Below are positions 8,011-16,431 of a stretch of DNA of 20,262 bases, piece by piece (the stretch's first letter is position 1; the number at the start of each line of letters is the position of its first letter). The stretch covers positions 1 to 20,262 of the forward strand of contig JAATVJ010000002.1 of assembly GCA_014523515.1 (NCBI GenBank), in the 5' to 3' direction. Both the position numbers and the translations under genes were made by a program. Source of the stretch: Nitrososphaerales archaeon TH1177. GTDB taxonomy: Archaea; Thermoproteota; Nitrososphaeria; Nitrososphaerales; Nitrososphaeraceae. Under the pieces are notes generated by a model. That model did no database searches and had not been told where the DNA came from. It worked only from the letters and a program-made list of their open reading frames with translations.

Positions 8011-8934
8011 ATGACAATTACAATAGTAGGATCCGGAAGAGTAGGTGCATCTGTTGCATTAAATTGTGGACTAAGAGAATTAGATGATATTTTATTGTTG
8101 GATGTAATCGAAGGACTTCCACAAGGTGAAGCAATGGATATTAATCATCAATTATCAGAAAATGGAATAGATTCTAGAGTAAAAGGGTCAACTAGTTATG
8201 AGGATATGGTGAATTCGGATTTTGTTGTACTTGTAGCAGGATTGGGAAGAAAACCAGGAATGACTAGAATGGATTTATTAAATAAAAATGCTAATATTGT
8301 AAAGGATGTCTCCAATAAAATTTCAAAACATGCTAATGATGCAACAGTAATTGTTGTTACTAATCCACTAGATCCAATGACTTATCTTGCTTTAAAAACA
8401 ACTGGTTTCAAGAAAAATAATGTATTTGGAATGGGAGGTATGTTAGATTTAGCCAGATTTAAAAGTTTTATTCATGATATTACTGGTTCCTCAAGGAAAT
8501 CAATTCAAGCTATGGTAATCAGCGAACATGGTGAGAATATGTTACCGTTAATTCGTTTTTCTTCAATTGGTGGAATTCCTTTAAATGAATTTTTATCTAA
8601 TGAACAATCTCAAGAAATATTTGAAAGAACAAAAAAAGTCGCTGCCGAAGTTATCGCATTAAAAGGAGCTACTGTGTATGCGCCTGGAAATGCAGTTGCA
8701 ACAATGATTGAAAGTATGAAAAAAAATAAAAAACAAGTAATACCTGTTTCTGCTTATTTAGAAGGTGAATATGGTATATCTGATTTATGTATAGGGGTTC
8801 CAGTAATCTTAGGATCAAACGGTATTGAAAAGATTATTGAATTACAGCTAAACGAATATGAAAGAAAAATTTTTGATTTAGGAGTTACAAGCGTAAAAGA
8901 AGGAATAAAATTTATGCAGTCAGAAATAAAGTAA
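8011..8934 (+). CDS. mdh: Malate dehydrogenase (NAD-dependent, LDH-like family)
   Basis: Interconverts L-malate and oxaloacetate in the cytoplasm for the citric-acid branch of carbon metabolism. From ATG 8011 the protein has 307 residues: Rossmann loop GSGRVG at 7-12, Asp31 at the end of the second strand favouring NAD, the substrate loop GRKPGMTRMDLL with Arg80 and Arg86, Asn118 in VTNPLD, Arg149, and catalytic His173 in SEHGENMLP. Arg80 in R-K-P-G-M marks malate rather than lactate dehydrogenase, where Gln is usual. An in-frame ATG at 7969 would add 14 residues, but it lies upstream of the TATA box at 7982, so it cannot be on the mRNA predicted from that promoter. The stop overlaps the larB start by one base. 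Confidence 0.93.
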   Translation: MTITIVGSGRVGASVALNCGLRELDDILLLDVIEGLPQGEAMDINHQLSENGIDSRVKGSTSYEDMVNSDFVVLVAGLGRKPGMTRMDLLNKNANIVKDVSNKISKHANDATVIVVTNPLDPMTYLALKTTGFKKNNVFGMGGMLDLARFKSFIHDITGSSRKSIQAMVISEHGENMLPLIRFSSIGGIPLNEFLSNEQSQEIFERTKKVAAEVIALKGATVYAPGNAVATMIESMKKNKKQVIPVSAYLEGEYGISDLCIGVPVILGSNGIEKIIELQLNEYERKIFDLGVTSVKEGIKFMQSEIK

Positions 8935-9722
8935 TGGAATTTGAAGAATTATTAAATGAATATAATAATGGAAATATCTCGATAAATGAACTTAAAAGAC
9001 AAATTACTTCTTTTTATATTCACCATGTAGGAAAAAATATTGCGAAATTAGATATTAATAGAAGATTCAGAAAAGGAATTCCTGAAGTAATATTTGCAGC
9101 AAATAAGGATTACTCAGATATAACAAAAATAATATCTAGTCTGCTCGGCAAAAATAAAATAATAGTTGTAAGTAAGATTCAAAAGGAACATATTAAAAAA
9201 ATAATAGATTTTGTAAAAAAGAAGAATTTCTATTTTGAAATTGGTAAAAGTAGTTCTACTATGCTTTTATCGACAATTTCTACAATTAAATGTCATTCTT
9301 ATAAAATAGGAATTATTTCAGGAGGAACATCTGATATAGGGATAGCTGAAGAGGCTAGATTAATGGCCAAAGCAATGAATTGTGAATCAATTATTTCTTA
9401 TGATATTGGTATCGCGGGAATTCATAGAGTATTTCCAACTCTTGAAAAAATGATGTCAGAGAATGTACAAGCAATTGTAGTAGTTGCAGGTATGGAAGGT
9501 GCTTTAGCTTCTTTGGTCTCATCCTGTGTAAATGTTCCTGTTATTGGAGTTCCTACTTCTGTTGGCTATGGTTTCGGTTCTCATGGCATTGCTGCTTTAT
9601 CTTCAATGCTTCAAAGCTGCGCACTTGGATTAACTGTTGTAAATATCGATAATGGAATAGGAGCAGGATCATTCGCTGCATTAATTGCTAACAGAATGAA
9701 TAATATGGAAAAAATCAAATAA
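8934..9722 (+). CDS. larB: LarB, pyridinium-3,5-biscarboxylate mononucleotide synthase
   Basis: First step of nickel-pincer nucleotide synthesis: carboxylation and hydrolysis of nicotinic acid adenine dinucleotide to the biscarboxylate mononucleotide that LarE thiolates. The 262-residue protein has a helical N-terminal part and a C-terminal PurE-like domain from about residue 120, with SGGTSD at 129-134, GIAGIHR at 159-165, GMEGALASL at 186-194, GVPTSVGYG at 205-213 and NIDNGIGAG at 237-245. These match LarB rather than true PurE, which is shorter and lacks the N-terminal region. The ATG shares its first base with the mdh stop, so the two are translationally coupled, an unusual pairing that ties the cofactor to malate metabolism. 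larC and larE lie divergently next door. Confidence 0.92.
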   Translation: MEFEELLNEYNNGNISINELKRQITSFYIHHVGKNIAKLDINRRFRKGIPEVIFAANKDYSDITKIISSLLGKNKIIVVSKIQKEHIKKIIDFVKKKNFYFEIGKSSSTMLLSTISTIKCHSYKIGIISGGTSDIGIAEEARLMAKAMNCESIISYDIGIAGIHRVFPTLEKMMSENVQAIVVVAGMEGALASLVSSCVNVPVIGVPTSVGYGFGSHGIAALSSMLQSCALGLTVVNIDNGIGAGSFAALIANRMNNMEKIK

Positions 9723-9747
9723 ATCTAGGAAATTTACCTTAATAAAA

Positions 9748-9758
9748 CGTTTATAAGT
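9748..9758 (+). promoter_or_regulatory. TATA box of the ribosomal-protein/secY operon
   Basis: CGTTTATAAG in the 84-bp gap after larB is a good TATA candidate. A start point near 9779 would give a leader of about 28 nt that includes GGAGA at 9792-9796, at ribosome-binding distance from the uL18 ATG at 9807. This contrasts with the leaderless arrangement at mdh. Confidence 0.55.
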
Positions 9759-9806
9759 GCTGTAAAATTCTGCATTTATTATTAAAAAATTGGAGAAAGA
9801 ACTGTA

Positions 9807-10466
9807 ATGAGTTATATACATACCTTAAAGAGGATTAGAGAAAGAAAAACAAATTATCATAAACGCTCTTCTCTATTATTAAGTAAAAAGAGGTTTATAA
9901 CTATAAAAGTAACAAATCAGAATATTCTTACACAAGTAATAGAACCTTCTATTACAGGCGATAAAGTAATTACTTCTGCTCATAGTACCAATTTAGCAAA
10001 ACTTGGTTGGAAGGGATCGTTAAATTCTCTTCCAGCATGCTACCTGACGGGTTTGTTATTAGGTAAAAAAGCATCTTTTAGGGGAATTGAAAATGCTATA
10101 CTCTATACAGGCAAAGATGCATTTACTGAAAGGTTATCATCTTGTCTAAAAGGCATAATTGATGGTGGAATCGAAATACCCTCATCAGAAGACTCTTTTC
10201 CTAGCACTGAGCGTATTTCTGGAGAACATATAGCTAATTATGCATCAGCTTTAAAGTCCGATTCTGAAACTTATAATAAAAGATTTTCTAATATTATAAA
10301 AAATGGTTTAAATCCGGAGAATTATAAAAGTCATTTTGAGGAGTTTAAGGAAAAAATAATGAATCTTGAAATTCAAAATTTTATAAAAGATAAAAATAAT
10401 CGAATAGAGTCCAATGGTAAAAATAAAGTAGAGGCAGAAGACAATATCAGTAAGGAGTCGACATGA
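9807..10466 (+). CDS. rpl18: 50S ribosomal protein uL18 (L18)
   Basis: Binds 5S rRNA in the large subunit. The 219-residue protein is the archaeal/eukaryotic form, longer than bacterial L18: a basic RERKTNYHKR start near residues 11-20, the SAHSTNLAKLGWKGSLNSLPA stretch near 57-77, TGLLLGKKA, and a GIIDGGIEIPSSEDSFPS segment. A charged, low-complexity C-terminal tail follows the conserved core from about residue 170. It opens the conserved archaeal order uL18-uS5-uL30-uL15-secY. The stop overlaps the uS5 start. Confidence 0.94.
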   Translation: MSYIHTLKRIRERKTNYHKRSSLLLSKKRFITIKVTNQNILTQVIEPSITGDKVITSAHSTNLAKLGWKGSLNSLPACYLTGLLLGKKASFRGIENAILYTGKDAFTERLSSCLKGIIDGGIEIPSSEDSFPSTERISGEHIANYASALKSDSETYNKRFSNIIKNGLNPENYKSHFEEFKEKIMNLEIQNFIKDKNNRIESNGKNKVEAEDNISKEST

Positions 10467-11086
10467 TGAGTCATCACTTTCCCAGACAAGAAAAACAAGT
10501 AGAATGGAAACCACGGACTACTTTGGGCATGTTAGTTGCAGGTGGTAAAATATCTTCTATGGAACAAGTTTTTGAAAATGGAATGCGAATTCAAGAATCT
10601 GAGATTGTAAAACAACTGCTTCCAGATATGAAAAGTCAAGTAGTTCATGTAGGAATTGTTCAAAAACAAACAGATGCTGGTGAAATGACAAGATTTGATG
10701 CACTAGTTGCAGTAGGAAATGAGGGTGGATGGTTTGGAATAGGCAAGGGCAAAGCTGCACAAATGCGAAATGCCATCGATAAAGCTACTACTTCTGCCTA
10801 TCTAAATGTTATACCAATTAAGTTAGGATGTGGAAGTTGGGAATGTCGATGTAATCAATTACATTCAATTCCTTTCCAAGTATCTGGTAAAGGTGGAAGT
10901 GTGACAATTGAGATACTGCCTGGCCCAAGAGGATTAGGCTTGGTAGCAGGAGAGAATATCAAAACTCTATTAAAATTGGCTGGGTTAAAAGATGCTTGGA
11001 CTAAATCATATGGATCAACAAATACTATGGCTTCAACTACAAAAGCTATATTTAATGCCTTAAGAAGCACATTTATAGCAGGATAG
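10463..11086 (+). CDS. rps5: 30S ribosomal protein uS5 (S5)
   Basis: Component of the small subunit near the mRNA entry channel, important for decoding accuracy. The 207 residues include the double-stranded RNA-binding domain with GIVQKQTDAGEMTRFDALVAVGN, GGWFGIGKGKA, the archaeal/eukaryotic insertion GCGSWECRC and the PGPRGLGLVAG loop. A strong AAGGAG (10452-10457) precedes two consecutive ATGs at 10463 and 10466. The first overlaps the uL18 stop by four bases; the second has the more usual eight-base spacing, so the N-terminus is uncertain by one Met. Confidence 0.95.
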   Translation: MMSHHFPRQEKQVEWKPRTTLGMLVAGGKISSMEQVFENGMRIQESEIVKQLLPDMKSQVVHVGIVQKQTDAGEMTRFDALVAVGNEGGWFGIGKGKAAQMRNAIDKATTSAYLNVIPIKLGCGSWECRCNQLHSIPFQVSGKGGSVTIEILPGPRGLGLVAGENIKTLLKLAGLKDAWTKSYGSTNTMASTTKAIFNALRSTFIAG

Positions 11087-11095
11087 TGATGAAAT

Positions 11096-11554
11096 ATGGT
11101 CTATCTTGTTATTAGAGTTCGTGGAGTGGTTAATATTCCAAATTGGGCAGAAAAAACCTTAGAAAATTTAAACTTAAGAAGAAAGTTTAATGCAACAATA
11201 ATCACAGAAAATCATCAAACGTTAGGAATGTTACGAAAAGTGAAAGACATTGTTGCTTGGAAATCTGTTGATGAGTCCATTATTAAAGATCTGCTAGAAA
11301 CAAGAGGAAGGAAAAAAGGATTCCATGCATTAAATCGGTCATCTCTTCCATCTAATTATAAAACTATTGATGATTTAGCTAATAATATTCATAAAAATAA
11401 CATTGGTTTATCTGAAATTAAAGATCTCAAACCCTGGTTTTCATTAAGTCCTCCCAAAGGTGGATTCAAAAGAAAAATAACAACTCAGTATAATCAGAAA
11501 GGTGTATTAGGAGAAAATAATGAATTAACCGATCTAGTAAGGAGAATGATATAA
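11096..11554 (+). CDS. rpl30: 50S ribosomal protein uL30 (L30)
   Basis: Large-subunit protein; at 152 residues it is the archaeal/eukaryotic L7-like form, more than twice the bacterial length. It begins VYLVIRVRGVVNIPNWAEKT and has LGMLRKVKDIVAWK in the ferredoxin-like core, the RGRKKGFH segment, and a C-terminal part with the proline- and glycine-rich SPPKGGFKRK. It follows uS5 after nine bases and belongs to the same operon. Confidence 0.93.
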   Translation: MVYLVIRVRGVVNIPNWAEKTLENLNLRRKFNATIITENHQTLGMLRKVKDIVAWKSVDESIIKDLLETRGRKKGFHALNRSSLPSNYKTIDDLANNIHKNNIGLSEIKDLKPWFSLSPPKGGFKRKITTQYNQKGVLGENNELTDLVRRMI

Positions 11555-11639
11555 ATACTACAAAATTTTATTAATGGGAGAATGATGATGATTTCGCTAA
11601 TCTTTTTTAATCATAAAAAAAAATTAAGGAGTCTTGATT

Positions 11640-12074
11640 TTGACTACTAGATTTAGAAAAAGTAGGAGACAACGCGGAACTAGATATTGTGGTTGGGGAC
11701 AAATAGGTCAACATAGGCAATCGGGATCAAGAGGCGGAGTAGGACAAGCTGGTAAACATAAGCATTTTTGGATACGTACTGTTATTGAAGAACCTAATCA
11801 TTTTGGACATCCTCAAACCAAATCTCATCACAAGATTTCTGTAAAAAAATGGGCAAATCTTAAAGATTTAGATTTCTTGTATTCTAAATTTGTCAAAAGC
11901 GACACTGAAAGTAGAACTTTAGATTTAACTAAATTGGGGATTAATAAGCTTTTAGGAGGAGGTACAGTAACAATCAAGATGAATGTCAGAGTAGAACAAA
12001 TTTCTCGGCGTGCAGTTGAAAAAATTCAAGCAATTGGAGGGAGTGTAATTTCCAATGAGCACCATTCAGAATGA
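11640..12074 (+). CDS. rpl15: 50S ribosomal protein uL15 (L15), TTG start
   Basis: Large-subunit assembly protein. The basic N-terminus TTRFRKSRRQRG and the glycine-rich GQHRQSGSRGGVGQAGKHK are typical of uL15, and the C-terminal half has LTKLGINKLLGGG and AVEKIQAIGGSV. No ATG is available. Two in-frame TTG codons exist, at 11634 and 11640; AAGGAG at 11626-11631 lies eight bases before the second but only two before the first, so I chose 11640 (144 residues). A 79- to 85-bp gap separates it from uL30, the largest inside this operon. Its last 20 bases overlap secY. Confidence 0.9.
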   Translation: MTTRFRKSRRQRGTRYCGWGQIGQHRQSGSRGGVGQAGKHKHFWIRTVIEEPNHFGHPQTKSHHKISVKKWANLKDLDFLYSKFVKSDTESRTLDLTKLGINKLLGGGTVTIKMNVRVEQISRRAVEKIQAIGGSVISNEHHSE

Positions 12075-13488
12075 AGGTTTCATTCGTAAGTCAATAAAAT
12101 CAATTTCAAGGTATATTCCACAAGTAGAAAAACCAAAAAAGAAGATAACTTTAACAGAAAAATTTGTATGGTGTGGAATAGCGGTTTTTGCCTATCTTGT
12201 TATGGGTCAAGTTCCACTTTATGGTGTCACTGACGAACCCCAGTTTGATTTTCTTGCCTTCGCACGTGTTATTTTTGCCGCACAACAAGGAACTATACTA
12301 GAACTTGGAATAGGACCTATTGTAACTGCCGGGTTACTTATGCAATTGCTTAAAGGCTCAGATATCTTAAAATTAAATTTTAAGAATCCCGATGATCGAG
12401 CTCTTTTTACTTCAGCAACTAAACTTGTAACTATAATCGTTATTATTGCAGAAGGAGGTCTCTATGGAGCAAGTGTTTATGGACCTTTGGTTGCTTCACC
12501 TGATTTTATACCTATTTTGATAGCACAGTTGATATTTACTAGTCTCATTGTTATGCTTTTAGATGAATTAATCCAAAAAGGTTGGGGATTAGGATCAGGT
12601 ATCAGCTTGTTTATAGCCGCTGGTGTGGCTCAGACTATATTTTGGAGTGTATTTAGTCCTCTTGCTGGACCGGATGGGCCTGTAGGGATTATTCCTTTTG
12701 TAATTGATTCAGCCGCTACTGGAGAACTTGCTGATACTTTCTTTAGGAGTGGTCAATTGCCTAGTATCTTTACTTTTATCTTGACAGGAGGTGTTTTGGC
12801 ACTTCTAGTATACACTCAGGGTATCCATATCGATATTCCAATTGTTTCAACGAAGTATAGAGGCTTTACTGCAGTCTATCCAATTAAGCTTCTTTATGTG
12901 TCTAATATACCAGTAATTTTAAGTACGGCTTTGGTTGCCAATGCAATTTTTATGGGTCAAATGTTATGGGCAAACTATAATCCAGAAAATGATAATCCTT
13001 TCTTTAATTGGATAGCTCAATTCGATCCAGCACAGCAACAGACTCCTACAGGCGGCTTATTATACTATATTACTACACCAAGAGGACTGGATATAGTTGC
13101 TCAAGATCCAATTAGGGCGGTAGTGAATATTATTTTAATCACAGCTATTGTTACTATATTTGGGCGGTTATGGGTCGAATTGGGTGGCCTTTCATCAAAA
13201 GCAGCCGCGAAAAATCTATTAGATGCAGATGTTCAAATACCTGGTTTCAGAAGATCTCAGAATTCAGTTCAAACTGTCTTAGATAAATATATTCCTTCTG
13301 TAACTATAATTGGAGGTATAGCAATTGGATTATTGGCATCAATTTCAGATGTTCTTGGTCTTTTTGGTGGTGGTATAGGGTTATTGTTGATGGTAGATAT
13401 TCTTGTAAACTATTATAATTTGTTGATAAGAGAAAAGGTTGATACTACTATGCCTAAATTGGCGGCTTTGATTGGAAGAAAAGACTAA
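12055..13488 (+). CDS. secY: Preprotein translocase subunit SecY
   Basis: Channel subunit of the Sec translocon, moving proteins across or into the cytoplasmic membrane together with SecE and Sec-beta encoded elsewhere. The 477-residue protein shows many hydrophobic segments consistent with ten transmembrane helices, with the family motifs LGIGPIVTAGLLMQLLKGS near the plug region, GWGLGSGISLFIAAGV in the middle, and the large cytoplasmic loop holding FRRSQNSVQTVL before the last helices. The start overlaps uL15 by 20 bases, so translation is probably coupled; its end overlaps the proposed adenylate kinase start by 17 bases. Confidence 0.95.
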   Translation: MSTIQNEGFIRKSIKSISRYIPQVEKPKKKITLTEKFVWCGIAVFAYLVMGQVPLYGVTDEPQFDFLAFARVIFAAQQGTILELGIGPIVTAGLLMQLLKGSDILKLNFKNPDDRALFTSATKLVTIIVIIAEGGLYGASVYGPLVASPDFIPILIAQLIFTSLIVMLLDELIQKGWGLGSGISLFIAAGVAQTIFWSVFSPLAGPDGPVGIIPFVIDSAATGELADTFFRSGQLPSIFTFILTGGVLALLVYTQGIHIDIPIVSTKYRGFTAVYPIKLLYVSNIPVILSTALVANAIFMGQMLWANYNPENDNPFFNWIAQFDPAQQQTPTGGLLYYITTPRGLDIVAQDPIRAVVNIILITAIVTIFGRLWVELGGLSSKAAAKNLLDADVQIPGFRRSQNSVQTVLDKYIPSVTIIGGIAIGLLASISDVLGLFGGGIGLLLMVDILVNYYNLLIREKVDTTMPKLAALIGRKD

Positions 13489-14071
13489 AAGGATAGTTGT
13501 GGTGGGTATACCTGGTGTAGGTAAAACTACCGTAGTCTCTACTGTTAAAAATACACTTGAAGAAAAAGGTGTCAAAACCATTCTAGCAGAATTTGGAAAA
13601 ATAATGTTAGAAGAAGCAAATAAGTTAAACATAACAAATCGAGATGAAATAAGACGGCTTTCTATCTATGAACAGAAAAAATTACAAAACCTTGCTGCAG
13701 AAAAAATTTCACAAATAAATGCTGATGTGGTAATAATTGACACACATTTATTTATAAACACTAAAGAAGGATATTATCCGGGATTACCTCTTGATTTATT
13801 AAACAATCTAAAACCAACTAATTTGATACTAATAATCGCAAATCCTGAGGAAATTTATCATAGAAGACAGAATGACTCTACCAGAGATAGAGATATAATA
13901 TCAATGGATTCTATTAAAAACGATATTGATGTGTCAAAGATGCTAATTTCATGCTGTTCAATAGTATCTGGAGCTCCATTTAAAATCCTTGCAAATCCTG
14001 AAAATTCTATTACTGATTGTACTCAAAAAATGGTTTCATTAATATTGGATACCTCAAAAAAAGACAAATAA
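13472..14071 (+). CDS. adkA: Archaeal adenylate kinase
   Basis: Converts ATP plus AMP to two ADP. The 199 residues match the archaeal AdkA type: RIVVVGIPGVGKTTV with the Walker A loop at 12-20, an AEFGKIMLEEA segment, RDEIRRLS, VIIDTHLFI with a Walker B-like Asp, GYYPGLP and a lid region with RRQND and RDRD. The start is the weakest point: the only upstream option is TTG at 13472, inside the last codons of secY, and it leaves about six residues before the first strand, as expected for the family. The position between secY and the EMC3-like gene is conserved in archaea. Confidence 0.92.
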   Translation: MEEKTKRIVVVGIPGVGKTTVVSTVKNTLEEKGVKTILAEFGKIMLEEANKLNITNRDEIRRLSIYEQKKLQNLAAEKISQINADVVIIDTHLFINTKEGYYPGLPLDLLNNLKPTNLILIIANPEEIYHRRQNDSTRDRDIISMDSIKNDIDVSKMLISCCSIVSGAPFKILANPENSITDCTQKMVSLILDTSKKDK

Positions 14072-14072
14072 C

Positions 14073-14672
14073 ATGTATTTAAATGACCTAATTTTACAGA
14101 TTCCTGGACTTACACCTGCGTATACTAAACATCCTATATTTCCAGATTTATTTTCTAGTATGCTTGTAGCTGCTTTAATTGCTATTGGTCTGAATTTTGC
14201 TTTTGCAATATTAAGAAAAAAAACTACCGATATTGATCGATTATCAAAAGTTATGAAAGAAACAAATGAATGGAGAAAAGAATATACTGATGCTATTAGA
14301 AAACAGGATAAAGTTAGAATTAGTGAGTTAAAGAAAAAACAAGCTTATGTTAATAAGATGAGTTTAGAAATGCAACAACAACAAATGCGTCCTATGATGC
14401 TGTATATGATACCTTCATTTATGCTATGGATTTTAGTATTTCCTGCTATTTTTGGCCAAACAGTAGCCCTTTCGCCATTACATATCCCATATGTCATGTG
14501 TAGCGATGAAAATGTAAAATTAGATACTATAATTGATGAAAAAGGTGAACGTAAAGGTGCATGCAATGTTGCTGGGGAGGTCTTTCTATGGGGTTGGTTT
14601 CTTGTTACATCTCTTGGAACAAGCGGAATAATTGCTAAAATAACCAAAACTTCACTTCCAAGTATGACTTAA
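14073..14672 (+). CDS. EMC3/TMCO1-like (DUF106) membrane insertase, Oxa1 superfamily
   Basis: Archaeal members of this family resemble YidC/Oxa1/Get1 insertases and are thought to help insert membrane proteins; binding to ribosomes or SecY is inferred from family and context. The 199 residues have a hydrophobic segment at about 28-48, a long charged coiled-coil stretch at about 52-104, and two more membrane segments at about 107-127 and 168-190. The coiled coil between the first two membrane segments is the hallmark of the archaeal three-helix form. Cys143 and Cys164 lie in the loop between the last two helices, likely outside the cell, and could form a disulfide. It lies between adk and cmk and shares one base with cmk. 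Confidence 0.88.
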   Translation: MYLNDLILQIPGLTPAYTKHPIFPDLFSSMLVAALIAIGLNFAFAILRKKTTDIDRLSKVMKETNEWRKEYTDAIRKQDKVRISELKKKQAYVNKMSLEMQQQQMRPMMLYMIPSFMLWILVFPAIFGQTVALSPLHIPYVMCSDENVKLDTIIDEKGERKGACNVAGEVFLWGWFLVTSLGTSGIIAKITKTSLPSMT

Positions 14673-15262
14673 TGAATATATCTAATTATAAAAATAAGAT
14701 ATTAAATAGTATTGTTATATCGGGTTGGCCAGCAGTAGGTAAAACAACTATTGCTACAGAATTGGCGAGAGAATTTGGGTATAAACATTACAATGGTGGA
14801 GATGTACTAAAAATGTTAGCTGCTGATAAAGGATATGTGGTATCTGGCAATGATTGGTGGGATACTGAGGAGGCCAAAAATTTTATGGAAGAAAGAGAGT
14901 CAAATTCTTATTTTGATATCGAAGTAGATAGAAAATTAGTTGAAATCGTAAGAAAAGGAAAAGTTGTAGTGACAAGTTACACGTTGCCATGGTTGGTTCC
15001 AGAATCAATTAAAATTTGGTTAAAAGGTTCTCGGAGTAACAGAATCAAAAGAATGGCAAAGAGAGATAATTTAAACCTTAAGCAAGCGAGAGATATAATT
15101 CAGCAACGCGATGATAATAATGTTCTTATCTATCATAATTTATATGGCTACGAGTTTGGAAAAGATCTTTCTGTTTTTGATTTTGTTTTAGATACAGATT
15201 TACTAGATCTCGAGTCTATACTTTTAATATCAAAAACTATTGTAAAAAATCTACGTATTTGA
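14672..15262 (+). CDS. cmk: Cytidylate kinase, archaeal type
   Basis: Phosphorylates CMP and dCMP with ATP. The 196-residue P-loop kinase has the Walker A motif GWPAVGKTT at 18-26, the NMP-binding segment NGGDVLKMLAADKGY at about 41-55, VVVTSYTLPW in the core, and RIKRMAKRDNL with RDIIQQRDDNN for the lid. It is shorter than bacterial Cmk, as archaeal forms are. The ATG shares a base with the previous stop, continuing the secY-adk-EMC3-cmk order. It is the last tightly packed gene before a 67-base gap. Confidence 0.9.
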   Translation: MNISNYKNKILNSIVISGWPAVGKTTIATELAREFGYKHYNGGDVLKMLAADKGYVVSGNDWWDTEEAKNFMEERESNSYFDIEVDRKLVEIVRKGKVVVTSYTLPWLVPESIKIWLKGSRSNRIKRMAKRDNLNLKQARDIIQQRDDNNVLIYHNLYGYEFGKDLSVFDFVLDTDLLDLESILLISKTIVKNLRI

Positions 15263-15329
15263 TCAAAAGATAGTTACTAAATAATGAAAGATTAAAATTA
15301 TCAATATTGTTTTTAAAATATTTTTAGCG

Positions 15330-16325
15330 ATGGATTTCAAAAATAATGAAAAACTCATTCAATTAGATAATTTACTTAAATTATCAGATAGTATAACTGA
15401 TGATAAATATGGTTATTATCCATTTAATCGTCCTATTAACATATTATTTGATTATGGTTTAATATTGATTGACAAGCCAGCAGGCCCCACAAGCCATGAA
15501 ATTGCATCTTGGGTCAAACGTATATTAAATATAGATAAATCCGGCCATAGTGGTACATTAGATCCAGGGGCAACAGGTTTATTGCCAATGGGACTTGGAG
15601 AAGGTACCAAAGCTCTTTCAGTTTTATTATTAGGACCAAAAGAATATTTTTCCTTGGCGAGAGTTCATTCAAATTATACAAGAAAATCTATAGAAAAAAT
15701 ATTATTAGATTTCCATGGCGATATTTATCAACGTCCACCACAGAGGTCTTCAGTAAAGAGAATGACTCGAATACGCAGAATATATGAATTAGAATATGTA
15801 GAAGATCATGAAAACCTTATTCTGCTGAGAATTCTATGTCAAGCAGGTACCTATATAAGAAAACTTATCTATGATATTGGTGAAGTTTTAGGTTCCGGTG
15901 CTACTATGGTTGAACTTCGTAGAACCCGTGTTAGCAACTTTTTTGAAAGAGATGGTCTGGTCAAACTCCATGATTTATACAATGCTTTTTATCTATATAA
16001 AGAAAAAAATGAAGAAGAAAAGATCCGAAATTTTGTAAGACCTATTGAAATATGTTTTAATAATATTCCTTCAGTTATAATTAGAGATACTGCAGTTGAT
16101 GCTCTTTGTCATGGCGCACCATTAGCTATTCCGGGGATTACTCAACTTTCACCAAAAATTCAAACGGGTGATTTAGTAGGAATATACACTTTAAAAGGAG
16201 AAATAGTAGGATTAGCTCAATCTCTTATGAATACAGATGATATTATTTCTCAGAAAAGTGGTATCTCATTTACCATGAAACGATTGATTATGAAACCTAA
16301 TACATACCCAAAAGGCTGGAAATAA
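15330..16325 (+). CDS. truB: tRNA/rRNA pseudouridine synthase, TruB/Cbf5 family with PUA domain
   Basis: Makes pseudouridine in RNA; archaeal Cbf5 acts both alone on tRNA U55 and in H/ACA guide RNA particles with Nop10, Gar1 and L7Ae. The 331 residues show LIDKPAGPTSHEIASWVK, then HSGTLDPGATGLLP with catalytic Asp78, YQRPPQRSSVKR at about 133-144, and AGTYIRKLIYDIG near 178-190. The C-terminal 80 residues (VDALCHGAPLAIPGI, GDLVGIYTLKGEIVGLA) are a PUA domain, which favours the archaeal Cbf5 class over bacterial TruB. The 67-bp gap upstream is AT-rich and may carry its own promoter, but I could not pick one TATA box. A T-run at about 16332-16336 follows the gene. Confidence 0.93.
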   Translation: MDFKNNEKLIQLDNLLKLSDSITDDKYGYYPFNRPINILFDYGLILIDKPAGPTSHEIASWVKRILNIDKSGHSGTLDPGATGLLPMGLGEGTKALSVLLLGPKEYFSLARVHSNYTRKSIEKILLDFHGDIYQRPPQRSSVKRMTRIRRIYELEYVEDHENLILLRILCQAGTYIRKLIYDIGEVLGSGATMVELRRTRVSNFFERDGLVKLHDLYNAFYLYKEKNEEEKIRNFVRPIEICFNNIPSVIIRDTAVDALCHGAPLAIPGITQLSPKIQTGDLVGIYTLKGEIVGLAQSLMNTDDIISQKSGISFTMKRLIMKPNTYPKGWK

Positions 16326-16431
16326 TAGGATATATTTTTGTAAAATAATTACCAGATATTTTATGAAGTATTTTTTAAAATAATTTTTTCAATTATTATT
16401 TATAATATTGAGTTTCTTTAAATATAATAAA
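16326..16431. other. AT-rich intergenic region between converging genes
   Basis: About 100 bases with T-runs after truB (near 16332-16336) and several A/T tracts usable as terminators for both converging genes. Nothing else is seen. Confidence 0.5.

Noticed and set aside
11555..11633. Possible second promoter before uL15
   Set aside because: The gap holds A- and T-runs but no convincing TATA box at the right distance; the run of operon genes is simpler to read as one transcript.
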